Shown: positions 10,975 through 21,116, numbered from the stretch's first letter. The stretch: DNA of 40,154 bases from Gnetum montanum (GCA_015680685.1 MNCI01004037.1:68868-109021); one strand, 5' to 3'. Translations and numbers: made by a program. Notes: a model not told the origin generated them from the sequence alone.

Positions 10975-11001
10975 AGATTGCTTGATATGCAAACAGTCAT
11001 C
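10974..11001 (+). repeat. Fragment of a third short LTR
   Basis: GATTGCTTGATATGCAAACA matches the interior of the LTR at 9249-9272. Only a few tens of bases remain, so the 3' LTR seems to have been largely deleted. Confidence 0.5.
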
Positions 11002-14000
11002 ACCTTGGTGCCCTTATCCTAATTACATGAGCTGACCTATTACTGAAGGTAGATAATAATTTTCTATAACTAGCTATCCACCAAATGCCATGGTCCCTGA
11101 ATGTATATTTTTACTGTACTTTAATCCTGGTTTTCCCTAGCCAAAAAATGGTGATATCTTTCTATGCAGAAACAATGCCATATATAAATTGATAACATAA
11201 TAGTATAACTATAAACATAACAAGCATTCATTATTTTAACTTGTACAACATAGTGCACTAGTAATTCTTAAAGGTAGTACAATTAGAAGCACAGAAAACC
11301 AGGGATAATGGATAACATAGTGGTAATTATAAACATAACCCTCCTGCCTTGATCCTTCTCTACCCATGCCATTCTCTGGTACTATTTTTACCTTTAGTTA
11401 ATGTGGTCAGCCATCCATTGTGAGGTCTTTAAAGCCCATCTCATTGTTCTACGATAACAAGCACTTTTTAACTTCTTTTAACCAAGCTAGCTACTTGTGA
11501 ATTTGAAATATCTCTGCAGTTATTGCCCTATGATTATAAACTGCAAAGGGGTAAAAATAAGGTTTTTACAAAAACCAACTTTAGAAATGCAATCTCGTCA
11601 ATTTTACATGGCAGCCTGCCAAAAATAATGTTAGTGTCCTATTAGTAATTTTTATTGCCAGCTGATCATGACCAAGCAAGGTGTAGGAATCTGAAGCATC
11701 CTTCAAGGCCTCTGCTTTCATTCCATTAAAAAGTGGTAGTACGGATTTCTCAATCTACTTAGTATAGTGTCTCCCATCACCAACCAGTTTTCCCTTTCAA
11801 CAATTCTTTGCCAGTTTTCCAAGAGCAGAACTTTCTGAGGCAACCATATTCCCCTCTTCATTCGGCACCTATACCCAACCATTCCTGCTGCCCTTGGTTC
11901 AGTTGTTTAAATGATTATGCTGAAGAATTAAGCCTGCTTTAGCCCCACTACTAACTGGTTCAGTGTGGTTTCAATCTATACAACAATGGAAGAAGGAATT
12001 CCTATTGGTTTATTGGATCAAGCTCACATCTTGCCTAATCCTGCACTAATTAAGCTATAGATTTATAATATATATCTCTAACTTGGCCAAAAGAATCTTT
12101 TCCTTCCAAAGAAGGTATCCCAGTGCATGATACGAGGACACGAAATTTTTTTATTGCCTCGTACCTGTAGTAACCTACAGGAGGAAGAATGCTTAGCAAG
12201 ACTTAAAGTTTGTTGTTATACTCTAGTTCTATTCACGCAAATATCTGATTTGGCACCACAATGTAGTTTCTTCAGAAAAATGAGATTGTAAACTTCTCTA
12301 AATCAAATTATAATTCTCTGTTCATCCTGCTGGCACTTGGCATAACAACGGTGCTTTCTTGGTCATGGCAGTGTTGAATCTAAAAAGCCATTTCATAGAG
12401 GCATATCTAGGTATTGACGTAAAAATGGCTGTCGAATTTCACACTCCTCCAAGCTGGTGACCATTGCTACTATGCCTTAGCATTTGCTTATAAATTTAAG
12501 CTTAGGCTTGTCAATTCAAGCTGAACTCCAAGAAGAACAAAATGATTATATGGTTGTACCGTCAGATTCTTTCTCATTGTCGGTTAGTAATTGTTCTTTT
12601 GACTTCGCCTTTACTATCATTATTTTCTGGTTATTTTAATGCATGAAATTTTAAATAATGGGTGCTTCTTCTTTCTTTGAGAGTTGCACAAACAGAATGC
12701 CTGTGAAGCCAGACTTTATGTTCTTAGGTATGATCCTATGGTGACAATTTGATAAGGAAGCAAATGGTGTAAGGACTTGTTCAAAATTTTACGAGGACAG
12801 GCCTTCCATGATCAAGCATCTAGTTAATAAATGCTTAATCCAAGAGCACAAAAATGAAGCTTGTAACAGGCAGATGGTATAAATTAAGTTAGCTTGGTGG
12901 ATTACAGAAGAATCTGAAAGCCATAGTGGCCTTCAGGAACAGTGTAGTGTTTGTCATTCAGATTAAAAAATGGTTGTGTGGTAATCTTGTACCTGGACAA
13001 GTGGGCTTGAAATATTGAGTTTAGGAGAAGGCTGTAGCTGCTCCAAGGCTACTTTGGCCTGTTTTCTTTAAAGGGAAGTTGTACAAGGGCTTTGAATACG
13101 CGTTATCAAGCTCAATTTACCATGACAAATATTGTCTCCAGCTCTTCTGTTATGTAGGTATTATTTATGTGACAAAACCGGCCTATCATGCTCCCGTTAT
13201 GAACATATATATTCCATGACAAAATTGTCTCTCCCCCACAGTTATAACCAAAATAATTTACAGTGACCTGTCATCAACTGATAATTGTCCTCTTGGCCAA
13301 AAATTCTCTGAACTTCCCTTATTTTTGCCTTTTGGGGGTTTCCAGGGTCAAGCATATTCCACGTACCATTAGTCATCAATTCTGATATTTTAATTCCCCC
13401 AAATCCTCACAGCAGACTCAGATTTCCTTGTGGTCTTTTAGTGTCTACCTGCTTCTTTTGGCATTCTGTTGATCTTTTTCGTTTTTCAACCTCTGAATGC
13501 ATCTAGATTTTGCTTGCATTTCGTTTGCTGTTAGTGCTCATTATACTGAGTAGAACTACCGTTTAAAAAGAGAAAGTTGTTCTTAAGCCACAACTGCCCT
13601 AGAGGTTGTGTTCATGCACCAGTCAACGATAAAATTAACCATCTTAACCTAATCAAAGAAAGAAGATGACAAAAAAAATCTGCAACAATTTCTCTTTAAT
13701 AATTTGGTTCGCTTGATAACCGGTTTTTCTAGCTGGATCAAAGTTGAAACCCAAGTTCATCATAGAATATGGATAAACTCTAAATCTTGAGACTTATAAT
13801 GTCAATGCTCTTATAGTTTGAAACCCAGGTTCATCATAGAATATGGATAAACTCTAAATCTAGAGACTTATAATGTCAAGGCCCTTATAGCTGATAAATG
13901 ACATAAAACTATCAAACAAAATAGCATGTGCAAATTTACAATTTGTGCTTCAATATAGGGTTCCATAATTGAAAGCAAAGCCACCAAAAAGAAGTTTCTT

Positions 14001-14500
14001 CTTTTTTCTTAACCCAATAAAAGATGCAATGGAATTCACTTTCACAGATGAAAGAACTAGATATTTTGTTTTCAAACAGCATTCTTACCTATCAATGAGG
14101 AATTTCAAAGCCATCGTACATTTTTTCTGAAGATAGATCACCGTAGCAATTGAATAACACAAACACCAGAAAACCGATACATGCAAACGGCAAATTTGCA
14201 TTCAGAAAACACGGAAATTATTATTTCTCCTACATTTAGTCGAGCAGTTAACACCAGGTCATATAAAACAACAATAACAACCAGAAGAGGAGAAAACAGA
14301 AAACAGGTTAACTTGATGCTTGGAAAATCACTGTCAAAAATAGAAGAAACAAACAATTTAGATTCGTCATTAAGTTGTTTATTATTCTTACATACTAACT
14401 GATTTTGCAGGCTTGAAACCACTGAGAACCAAACTCAGCTCACAATCACAAACCAGAGAAAACCCAGCAGCTTAAAAAATGTAGGTGGCACTAAACACAA
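11002..14500. other. Unassigned intergenic sequence
   Basis: No protein-coding gene or RNA gene can be supported. A diverged short direct repeat ending ACTATAAACATAAC / ATTATAAACATAAC occurs near 11167-11222 and 11292-11339. The overlapping frames near 14138-14422 on both strands are unsupported. Confidence 0.5.
13745..13890. repeat. Tandem duplication, two 72-bp units with 74-bp period
   Basis: Copies 13745-13816 and 13819-13890 both start TGAAACCCA and end CTTATAG or CCTTATAG, with only a few differences. This is a recent local duplication compared with the other repeats here. Confidence 0.9.
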
Positions 14501-14549
14501 AGAGCAATGCACTTGCAATGGTGAGACTGAAACCGAAACTGAAATGTTT

Positions 14550-14555
14550 TTTATT
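14550..14555 (-). terminator. Candidate poly(A) signal of the DUF716 gene
   Basis: AATAAA on the minus strand lies about 145 bases after the stop codon of the gene at 14698-15642, within an AATAATAAAAAAC context. The position suits a plant 3' UTR, but plant signals are loose, so this is only a candidate. Confidence 0.45.
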
Positions 14556-14697
14556 ATTTCCACAGGCCCTCAGGATCTAATGGAAAGAGTATATATACAT
14601 AGGATGGAAACAATTCATCAATGAAATGACTGAATTTCCTTGATGCTATTTCACAAATGTCAATTAAACTATTAGCTAATAGCATTCAAGTTTAATT

Positions 14698-15642
14698 TCA
14701 AGCAGAAACCCTGCTAATAGAATTCACCTCCACCTCCGAGGCAGCAGCATCAACAGGGGCAGCAGCAGTAGCTTCATCATCATCGGAATCAAGGGCAAAT
14801 GTGACATGCTTATCCAAGTTCTGCAGCTCCTCTCCTAGAGGCCTGTAAACAGAGCAGCGCTCATACTTGCAACCCAGAAAAGAATAACCAAGAAGCAAAC
14901 ACACCAGCAAAAGTGCCAAGTGCCCATTAAACTGCAGCGTAGCCACTGCCATGGCTCTGTGCCCGGAAGCATGACTGCATTTTATATCATAATCTAATCC
15001 TCCTCCTCCTCCTCCTCCCCCTGTATTCCGTAAATTGCAGCCATTACTTCTGAAAAACGTGAAAAATGATAGTCCCATCTGCAAAAGCCAGGTGCCCTGC
15101 AAAATTAGCCCTGCCGAGAGCCCTAATGGCGGAAAAACAGATCCTGGGTACGGAATTTCCAGGGCTTTGCCAATCACACACACAGAAATCGGCACAAGCA
15201 TGAGCCCGTAGTAGCGATTTTGTAGGCTTCCATCGGAGCCCTCTCTGGGCAGATAGAAGAGCACGAATTCTTCCAAGAACGCCAAAACTCCCACCAAATG
15301 ATGAATTTGAGCCGGCAGCGGAAGAATCCTCGTCAATTCTGCAATTATTCCTGCCACGGCGTAGAGCAGGAAAATTGAGGCCACGCCTAATTTCTCCAAT
15401 TCCATTGCTGAACCCACCAAATCTTTGGCGGAATCTGAGAACAGGGCTGCGTTCAGAATGTGGGCAAGCGACAGGCCTGCAATCAGAAGCAATTCTGGGA
15501 GGTAAAATGGGCGTTTTCTGTACCCATCCAGAGCACATTCGGACGACGATGATTGCAGGTATAATTTTGCTGTTGTGTATGCCTTCCACAGACCCATGCC
15601 CAGGAACCCTAATCCTGCAAAACTTGATCCCCAGAATCCCAT
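14698..15642 (-). CDS. DUF716 / TMEM45-family multi-pass membrane protein
   Basis: The uninterrupted frame gives 314 residues, close to the usual 270-310 for plant members. The start ATG is in a strong plant context (CAAACCATGGG), and no upstream in-frame ATG is apparent. The N-terminus (GFWGSSFAGLGFLGMGLWKA) matches the family's first hydrophobic segment. Further hydrophobic segments lie near residues 48-67, 85-107, 115-133, 145-165, 172-195 and 235-257. The stretch LAFLEEFVLFYLP (about 119-131) and GTWLLQMG (about 183-190) sit where the family has its conserved membrane motifs, and LQFNGHLALLLV follows near 237. Residues near 207-214 form a run of eight glycines coded by a GGA-type repeat. 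The tail is acidic (SDDDEAT). The family's biochemical role is unknown; plant relatives have been linked to stress or virus responses, which the sequence cannot test. Confidence 0.9.
   Translation of the reverse strand: MGFWGSSFAGLGFLGMGLWKAYTTAKLYLQSSSSECALDGYRKRPFYLPELLLIAGLSLAHILNAALFSDSAKDLVGSAMELEKLGVASIFLLYAVAGIIAELTRILPLPAQIHHLVGVLAFLEEFVLFYLPREGSDGSLQNRYYGLMLVPISVCVIGKALEIPYPGSVFPPLGLSAGLILQGTWLLQMGLSFFTFFRSNGCNLRNTGGGGGGGGLDYDIKCSHASGHRAMAVATLQFNGHLALLLVCLLLGYSFLGCKYERCSVYRPLGEELQNLDKHVTFALDSDDDEATAAAPVDAAASEVEVNSISRVSA
15000..15021 (-). repeat. Trinucleotide repeat coding for the polyglycine run
   Basis: TCCTCCTCCTCCTCCTCCCC on the plus strand encodes eight consecutive Gly in the loop between hydrophobic segments of the DUF716 protein. 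Such tracts often vary in length between alleles. Confidence 0.85.
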
Positions 15643-15814
15643 GGTTTGCTGTGTTGCTGCTTCAAAATTTTTCCTGGTCCAGTTTCATATTCATAAGGTT
15701 TTGGCTGACATCAATTCAAGACGTTTACCAAATCGTCGTTCAACTTTGATGGGCTGCAGCAGTGCAGCCTGCAGGTCGTCTACCACAATCTCTTCTCTGT
15801 AAGTTGGAACGGGG

Positions 15815-16014
15815 CTTCACCTCGTGATTAACTAAATTCATCGCAGTAACATATGGTAATGGGTCTAGCATTTTTGTTGGTGTTACGTGGTAAAATGGTT
15901 ATATATATTCTACAGCTTTACATCATGATTACCTAAATTCATCACATTGACATAAGGTAATGGGTTTAGCATTTTCCATGTTACATGATAAAATGATGGT
16001 TATATATATTCTAG
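15815..16014. repeat. Tandem duplication of about 100 bp upstream of the DUF716 gene
   Basis: Copy 1 (15815-15915) and copy 2 (15916-16014) share CTAAATTCATC, a GGTAATGGGT.TAGCATTTT segment and GGTTATATATATTCTA. The pair begins about 170 bp upstream of the start codon of the minus-strand gene, so it falls in its probable promoter. The TATATATA in each copy could act on either strand, but no clear promoter is proven. Confidence 0.8.
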
Positions 16015-16344
16015 AATGGAAATTTAAGGTGTTGTTCTAGTGGAAACTTTAAGTTAGGGATTCCATTTTAATAAACAATGTTGAGTATTGTGGGTAAATT
16101 TTATGTCTTGAGTTTCAGCATTTATTTCTTCATTACTCTTTGAGAGCATTTTTTGTAATGAGCGAAACTTAATTTTTATTACATTGCATTCTATGTTAAT
16201 CTTAAAAATTTATAATCATTTTTTCATTAAAAAATTTAAACTTTTGTGTTTAGGTAAATTAAAATTTGGAGTACCAAACCAAGAGTATAATAGATTAATA
16301 AAATCATCATGAAACATAAAACTATTGGACTCTATGTACTATAA

Positions 16345-16480
16345 CAATGAGGCGTTAGTCTAGTGGTAAAACTCTTGATTTGAAAGCTCCAAAACATGGG
16401 TTTCATTCTAAGTTAAAAAGTTCAAATTGAACTATATATCTTGGGGTGCCTCTCACACCCAAAATTATTTGTTGTTACCC
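16345..16480 (+). mobile_element. SINE copy 1, tRNA-like head plus body
   Basis: The head (16345-16411) reads GGCGTTAGTCTAGTGGTAAA, a clear D-arm/A-box-like segment, and CATGGGTTTCATTC, a T-arm/B-box-like segment. The body (about 16415-16480) contains GAACTATATATCTTGGGGTG and CACCCAAAATTATT. The next copy on the opposite strand has the same head and body, so the two converge on a shared CCCAAAATAA region. Confidence 0.7.
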
Positions 16481-16619
16481 AAAATAAGTGAAACATAAGT
16501 ACATCCCAACATATATAGTCCAATTAGAACTTTATATAACTCAATGTTGCCCATTGGAATCAAACCCATGACCTAGAGTTTCCAAATGAGTGTCTTACCA
16601 CTAAGCTAAAACCTCATTG
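16480..16619 (-). mobile_element. SINE copy 2, inverted relative to copy 1
   Basis: On the minus strand the head reads GAGGTTTTAGCTTAGTGGTA, with the T-arm-like GTCATGGGTTTGATTCC. It is followed by GGACTATATATGTTGGGATG and ATTTTGGGT, matching the body of copy 1. The head is a good tRNA mimic but its stems are imperfect, so a working tRNA is unlikely. Confidence 0.7.
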
Positions 16620-16714
16620 TTAAAACCCAAAATTATTTGATAACAACATCTTAAAACATATAACAAGCATGATACAATTAAAGAATTATACCAAAATATA
16701 ACAATGCCTAAAAT

Positions 16715-16784
16715 GTAGCTTGAACTAGCAACCTCTTACTTACAAATCCTTGTTAAATAATGAGATAAGCACTTGAGGGGGTGT
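16715..16784 (-). repeat. tRNA-like SINE segment (copy 4)
   Basis: On the minus strand this reads AGTGCTTATCTCATTATTTA, with the T-arm-like GAGGTTGCTAGTTCAAGC. It directly follows the end of copy 3. More degenerate than copies 1 and 2. Confidence 0.5.
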
Positions 16785-16905
16785 TGGAACCCAAAATAAT
16801 TGAAATATAGCTACACCTCAAGATTTATAGAAAGTTATAACTCAGTGTTACTTAGTAGAATTGAACCTATGACCTGAGGCAACCACTTGAGCTACTTTTC
16901 ACCAA
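16785..16905 (-). mobile_element. SINE copy 3
   Basis: Minus-strand head AGTAGCTCAAGTGGTTGCC and GGTCATAGGTTCAATTC, then a body with CTTGAGGTGTAGCTATA and ATTATTTTGGGTT. It aligns as a direct repeat with copy 2 (both contain ATAACTCA.TGTT and CCCAAAATAA on the plus strand). Confidence 0.65.
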
Positions 16906-16927
16906 CTCTTAATCAATAAAAATATTT

Positions 16928-16982
16928 AAAATTGAACCTAAGACTTACAAACCATAAGTTGTATGCTCTAACCAAGTGTTAG
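16928..16982 (-). repeat. tRNA-like SINE segment (copy 5)
   Basis: Minus strand: ACTTGGTTAGAGCATACAAC and GTCTTAGGTTCAATTT, resembling D-arm and T-arm. Only the head is visible. Confidence 0.5.
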
Positions 16983-17216
16983 ATGCCACAAAAAATATCA
17001 AATACTAGCAAAATAAGGAGTGCAAAATACACCAAAGGCTTCAAACCAAAAACAACAAAAACACTCAAAGTCTTAAAAGTAGTAGAAGTGTTAGATGCAT
17101 CAAAAAATATGAAAGCTTTAGAATGAGGAAACTAGAAATGTCTAACCACATGGATCCCATTTATGTTTATTTTGAATCTATCATGTTTCTTTTAATAACA
17201 TTTATGAATGTTTCTT

Positions 17217-17358
17217 TAGGTCTACACAAACATAAGAAAATTTGTCTTACAAGCCTAATACTTGCACCCCCTTTGCACTTACTATGCAATTGCTATGTTG
17301 CTAGCCTAGGGACATGTCCTAAGCAGACCTGATCCTTTCCTCAAAAAAGAAAAAAAAA
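17217..17358 (+). mobile_element. Poly(A)-tailed retroposon with 19-bp target duplication
   Basis: A 142-bp insert ends in an A-rich run (AAAAAAGAAAAAAAAAA). It is flanked by ACATTTATGAATGTTTCTT (17198-17216) and a copy with two mismatches (17359-17377). A long target duplication plus an A tail indicates LINE-machinery retroposition. Pol III boxes are not convincing, so it may be a SINE fragment or a processed RNA copy. Its first bases (TAGGTC.ACACAAACATAA) recur at 18370. Confidence 0.55.
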
Positions 17359-17439
17359 ACATTTATGGATATTTCTTCAATGTTATACATAACATTAGAA
17401 GGGTGAGTAATGGAGGGGTTACACTCATAAATAATCATT

Positions 17440-17700
17440 GTCCGTGTAGTTTATATCTTTGCAATTATAATTATGCTTTTTCATAAACATTTATATTGGA
17501 ATGATAAGTGATGTAATCCACTCACTTAGCCTCTACGTTGTTCCCCCTATATAAGCCGCATAGAGGGGATGTTTTGAGGACTTTTAACAAATTTTTCAAA
17601 GGAAGTAATAGAAAACCCTATCTTTTGAATTACTTTCATTGATCTTTGCTTTTCCTATATTTACAAGAAGTGAATCAAAGAGGGAGAGAAGTCTTATGAT
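17440..17700 (+). promoter_or_regulatory. LTR-like promoter segment
   Basis: CTATATAAG at 17547-17555 is a good TATA box, inside a small inverted repeat (TTCCCCCT ... AGAGGGGAT). The downstream sequence resembles the transcribed part of an LTR, but I cannot find both LTR boundaries. It may be a solo or broken LTR. Confidence 0.35.
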
Positions 17701-17964
17701 CATTCATCTTATTATCACATGCTAATTCGAGTTAGTTTGTATTGTTCAAGAAATCATCAAAGAATATAGGCATCATTATTTATGTATTCCCAAGTTATTT
17801 TGATAATATTGATAGAATAATAGATTCAAAACAAACTTAAAAACTTGTTGCAAAGAAAGTTCTAGAAAGATGGTAAAATAAGGTATAGATAATTTTTTTA
17901 AAAAAAATTCCATTTTATTGGAAAAATATTAGAGGTAGCAAACATGATGAAACAAAATATCTAC

Positions 17965-18170
17965 TTGCAACAATTCTAATATTGATGAGAGCACTAAGTA
18001 GTAGAATACAAATGGGATCACACTATCTCCAAGTTGAAATCAAAAGATGAAATAATGGGTAGCATGAAGATAGAATATGTCAACCATGTTTACTGCAACT
18101 GGTAGAAGATGAACAATATGTATTATTAGAATGTTACGAAATAGATTTCTTTATAAGAAAATGACAAATA
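17965..18170 (+). pseudogene. LINE-like reverse transcriptase C-terminal fragment
   Basis: The plus strand reads ALSSRIQMGSHYLQVEIKR and then, after two stops, RICQPC...VEDEQYVLLECYEIDF. This pattern (R..SH.L.IE, CxxC, EDE...L.C..Y) resembles the Cys-rich domain after non-LTR reverse transcriptases. It is short and broken by stops. Family assignment rests on motif resemblance only. Confidence 0.4.
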
Positions 18171-18499
18171 TTGTCAATCTTTGGATGAGGCTAAAAATGA
18201 CAAATCTCTTGTTAATCTTTGAATGAGCTATTCAAGCTACCAATGTTAGTTCTAAAGAATTATATACAAGAAGTGTTCAAGTTGCATGAATATTGGACAC
18301 ATCTATTATATGCATGATTTATTGCTATTGATGTATTTTGCACAAGTTTAGTTGTTTGATAGATTCTTTAGGTCAACACAAACATAATAAAATATCGATA
18401 TTGATATAAGTAAAATGTGTGAGTTAACCCTCAACTAAATCATCAACTTTTATTATGTAGTATAAAAGGATCATTTATTTACTATTTGTTTATTCTTTC

Positions 18500-18504
18500 A
18501 CTAA
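18500..18504. repeat. Target-site duplication of element B, left copy
   Basis: ACTAA immediately before the TG of the left LTR; the same ACTAA follows the right LTR at 25734-25738. Confidence 0.9.
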
Positions 18505-19224
18505 TGATGAGTGATGAGGTACCCCTACACTCAACCATACGAATACGAGCGTAGCATGCGCGATCCGGTCGAACTCCGCAGACTAAGTGCCTACGTGCCT
18601 TATGGAACACTTAAGGTTAATTATTCGTTGTCTTCCCAGACTTACTTGTAGTTGTCACAATGTATGGTTAAGTAAGTCCGAGGTATATGATTATTATAGC
18701 TTTTTTGATTTTATCTCCCATGATATTGAGGTGAAGGGTTGAAGAGATTAACTAACTAACTCTAACTAAATAACTAAGTCTAAATTAACCTAGCATCAGC
18801 CTCCATTCCCACTTACCATTCACACCCTGAACTAATGCAACCATGGTTACCAAATGCTAATCGTTGCTGGGATCACCACGTGTAACGCACGTGCTCGAAG
18901 CAATTGTACTGAGGCACTTAACTAGGAGAGAAGGGTTGAGAAAGATTTGATTCCTAATAAAGAATTTAAATGGAAAACAGTAAATAACAATAAATAAAAT
19001 CCTAATTAGCCTATTCCATGCACTGCAAGGTTTATCCAAGAAGTTTGTCTTTATTTCCATACACAAACTTGTGTTCAGGTACAATGTCTGCTCGAATAAA
19101 GATCCGTTCACTTTAGGACTCCTACTGCGGGCACATGGAAAATATTCTATCTTTGGAGTAATCAATCTTCCAGAGTTTCACTACGGTCTAAGCTGGGGAT
19201 GAAAAACAAGGGAGAGTTGCCTCT

Positions 19225-19232
19225 TATTTATA
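19225..19232 (-). promoter_or_regulatory. TATA box in the 3' LTR of element B
   Basis: TATAAATA on the minus strand, about 100 bp inside the LTR, conserved in the other LTR at 25578-25585 and placed just downstream of the GATATC palindrome array. Confidence 0.65.
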
Positions 19233-19239
19233 GATATGA

Positions 19240-19330
19240 CGGTGCACCGCGATATCACGTACGCGATATCGCAGGGGATGACACGATATCACGTACGCGA
19301 TATCGCGAGGGATGCAATATCGCGTCCCAT
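19240..19330. repeat. Array of GATATC-centred palindromes in the 3' LTR of element B
   Basis: Five units of the form CGCGATATCGCG or close variants (for example CGATATCACGTACGCGATAT) are packed into 90 bp between the LTR start and the TATA box. They are unusually CpG-rich for this AT-rich window. Confidence 0.85.
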
Positions 19331-20599
19331 CATACCTCCATGACTAAATGAAAACTCGTCCTCGAGTTCCTTACAATAATATCAAGAAGGTATGGGATTA
19401 TTGACTCAAAATGAAACTAATGGGATGACTTGTGAACGGATCATCATTACAAGCCACAACAAACTGGTGTTCATGCCAACAAGAGTGAACACCTTATTAC
19501 ATTGACATCAGGCCTCATTTCGCAGCTAAGAAAGAGAGAGAGAGAAAGAAGTGGTGTTGCTACCAACACCAAGATTGTGCCTTTCATTGTCCATCTGTAA
19601 GCGCACCATTAGTCTTGCTCCTTCCATAGCTACTTCTAGCACTGCTCCATTCCAAATGTTTCTTCTAGATCCCCTCTGTTGTTGTATGATTACCATCTGC
19701 ACACACAACATAGTCTTATATTAGCAAGGGTAAATGAATCATCATGTAATTGATACCTTACTTCGGTGTAAGTCCATTGGCTGAGTTGTGGTATGGCTGA
19801 TTGCGAATCTGAAGATGAAATATTCATGACTACCGAAGGTGTAGGGGTTAGGAGAAAATCGAAAAACTTGGGCCCTAAACCCCCATGACTAATCGCGAAC
19901 CTCTGGTAGCGTTAGAATGGAGAAAGAAAAGGAATAAGAAAGATCGATAAAAAGGGACAACTATAGCATCGATGAAATGGATGTCAAGATGGAAATGAAA
20001 AAAAATAAAATTAATTGCAAAAATGTTTAAGGGAAAGAAATTAACTGGTGCACCAAGTAGGAATGTTAGTGGGTCCTCCCCAAAGCAGGCACATGCCCTT
20101 AATGCCCTGACAAACCCACATTCAAAGAGTCCATAGGCTCTAGGAATGTCATTTGGAACATGAGTTAAAGTCTTAACCGCAAGAATTTACCAAAAAGAAA
20201 ACAATGCATCTACTAAAATATACACTAATGGTGTAACCGGCAATGAGGTGAATAATGGAGAGAAGGATGGAGGAAAGAGAATGGAATGGAGTCTCAAGAA
20301 CAAGGTGGTGTACAGCCCCGTGTGTAGTTCATGATTAATGTAACTTGGTAGATCTCATTCCAACTCCGGCCTCAAACAATCCACTTCTAGTGACTTCGCA
20401 TTAATGCATCCGGCTAATCCATCCTCTTGAAGTAACAAGAATGTTGTCTCCAAGAGCCACCACCATTCTGACGAAACGAAAGAAGAGAGAATGGAAAGCG
20501 AGAGGGCCTTAGTTAGAGGGAACATTTTTTAGTTCCATAACCAGTGCTTGTAGCCCAAGGGATTATTTCATCTAAGGGGTGTGCTTTGAATTCTCACTT

Positions 20600-20665
20600 T
20601 TTTTTCTTTTTTTTTCTCTCTTCTCTTTTTTTTTCTTTCTCTTTTTTTTTTTGTTTTTTGTGTTT
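20600..20665. repeat. Low-complexity T/C-rich tract
   Basis: Long runs of T with scattered C (CTTTTTTTTTTTTG). The open frame across it is an artefact of composition. Confidence 0.85.
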
Positions 20666-21116
20666 TATATATTTATGCGTGAGAACCACACCATGGAAAG
20701 ACTTCTTATTTTTATTTGCTCAGCTTCCAATAATTGGGTAACGTTAGAACGGTAAGAAAACTCAAGGAAAACACATCCAAGCACCCAAGAGAATGGCCAA
20801 CACAAATGCATCAAGTTCCCTTAAAGTCACACCCTTTTCAATCCTTGAGTCCTTTCTTAGTTTGAGAAATGCCCAGTCACCAATTCATTAATAGTTCTTG
20901 TTTAGAAAGGGACCGTACATTTCCAAGCCAAGAGAGATCATAGAAACTAGTGGATGGATGGATGAAGTGAACTCATTGCCTACCATATTAAAAGAAACAT
21001 ACCTTAGTATCAACATCATGACTTAACGGTAAAAACCAAACATTAGCAATCAATATGAACACAGTTCATACCATCATGAAGAACACTTATTGGGTGACAA
21101 ACTTACACGGTGGATC

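Larger units (their letters stand above)
18505..19332 (-). mobile_element. 3' LTR of element B
   Basis: 828 bp; on the minus strand it starts TGATGGGACG and ends ACTCATCA. Compared with the right LTR, I count about 28 differences in the first 410 or so aligned plus-strand bases, mostly C/T and G/A changes, plus gaps in the palindrome-rich end. The preceding internal bases (GGAGGTA on the minus strand) form only a weak polypurine tract. Confidence 0.93.

Noticed and set aside
14138-14422. 94-codon minus-strand frame downstream of the DUF716 gene
   Set aside because: Overlaps a similar-sized frame on the other strand and has no recognizable motif or context.
15044-15749. Frames of 181 and 124 codons overlapping the DUF716 gene
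   Set aside because: Shadows of the real frame: no hydrophobic pattern or known motif, while the 314-codon frame has family motifs and a strong start.
16550-16619. Functional tRNA gene on the minus strand
   Set aside because: A- and B-box-like parts are good, but acceptor and anticodon stems do not pair well and the same sequence recurs as a SINE with a body.
18857-19165. 102-codon minus-strand frame in the left LTR (and 67 codons at 25315-25518)
   Set aside because: Both are inside LTRs, differ in length between copies and match no protein; likely chance frames.
19526-19711. Small gene of 61 codons in the 3' region of element B
   Set aside because: Has a splice-acceptor-like site before it but no conserved counterpart seen in A or C.
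20544-20741. 65-codon plus-strand frame rich in Phe and Ser
   Set aside because: Produced by the T-rich tract and antisense to element B.
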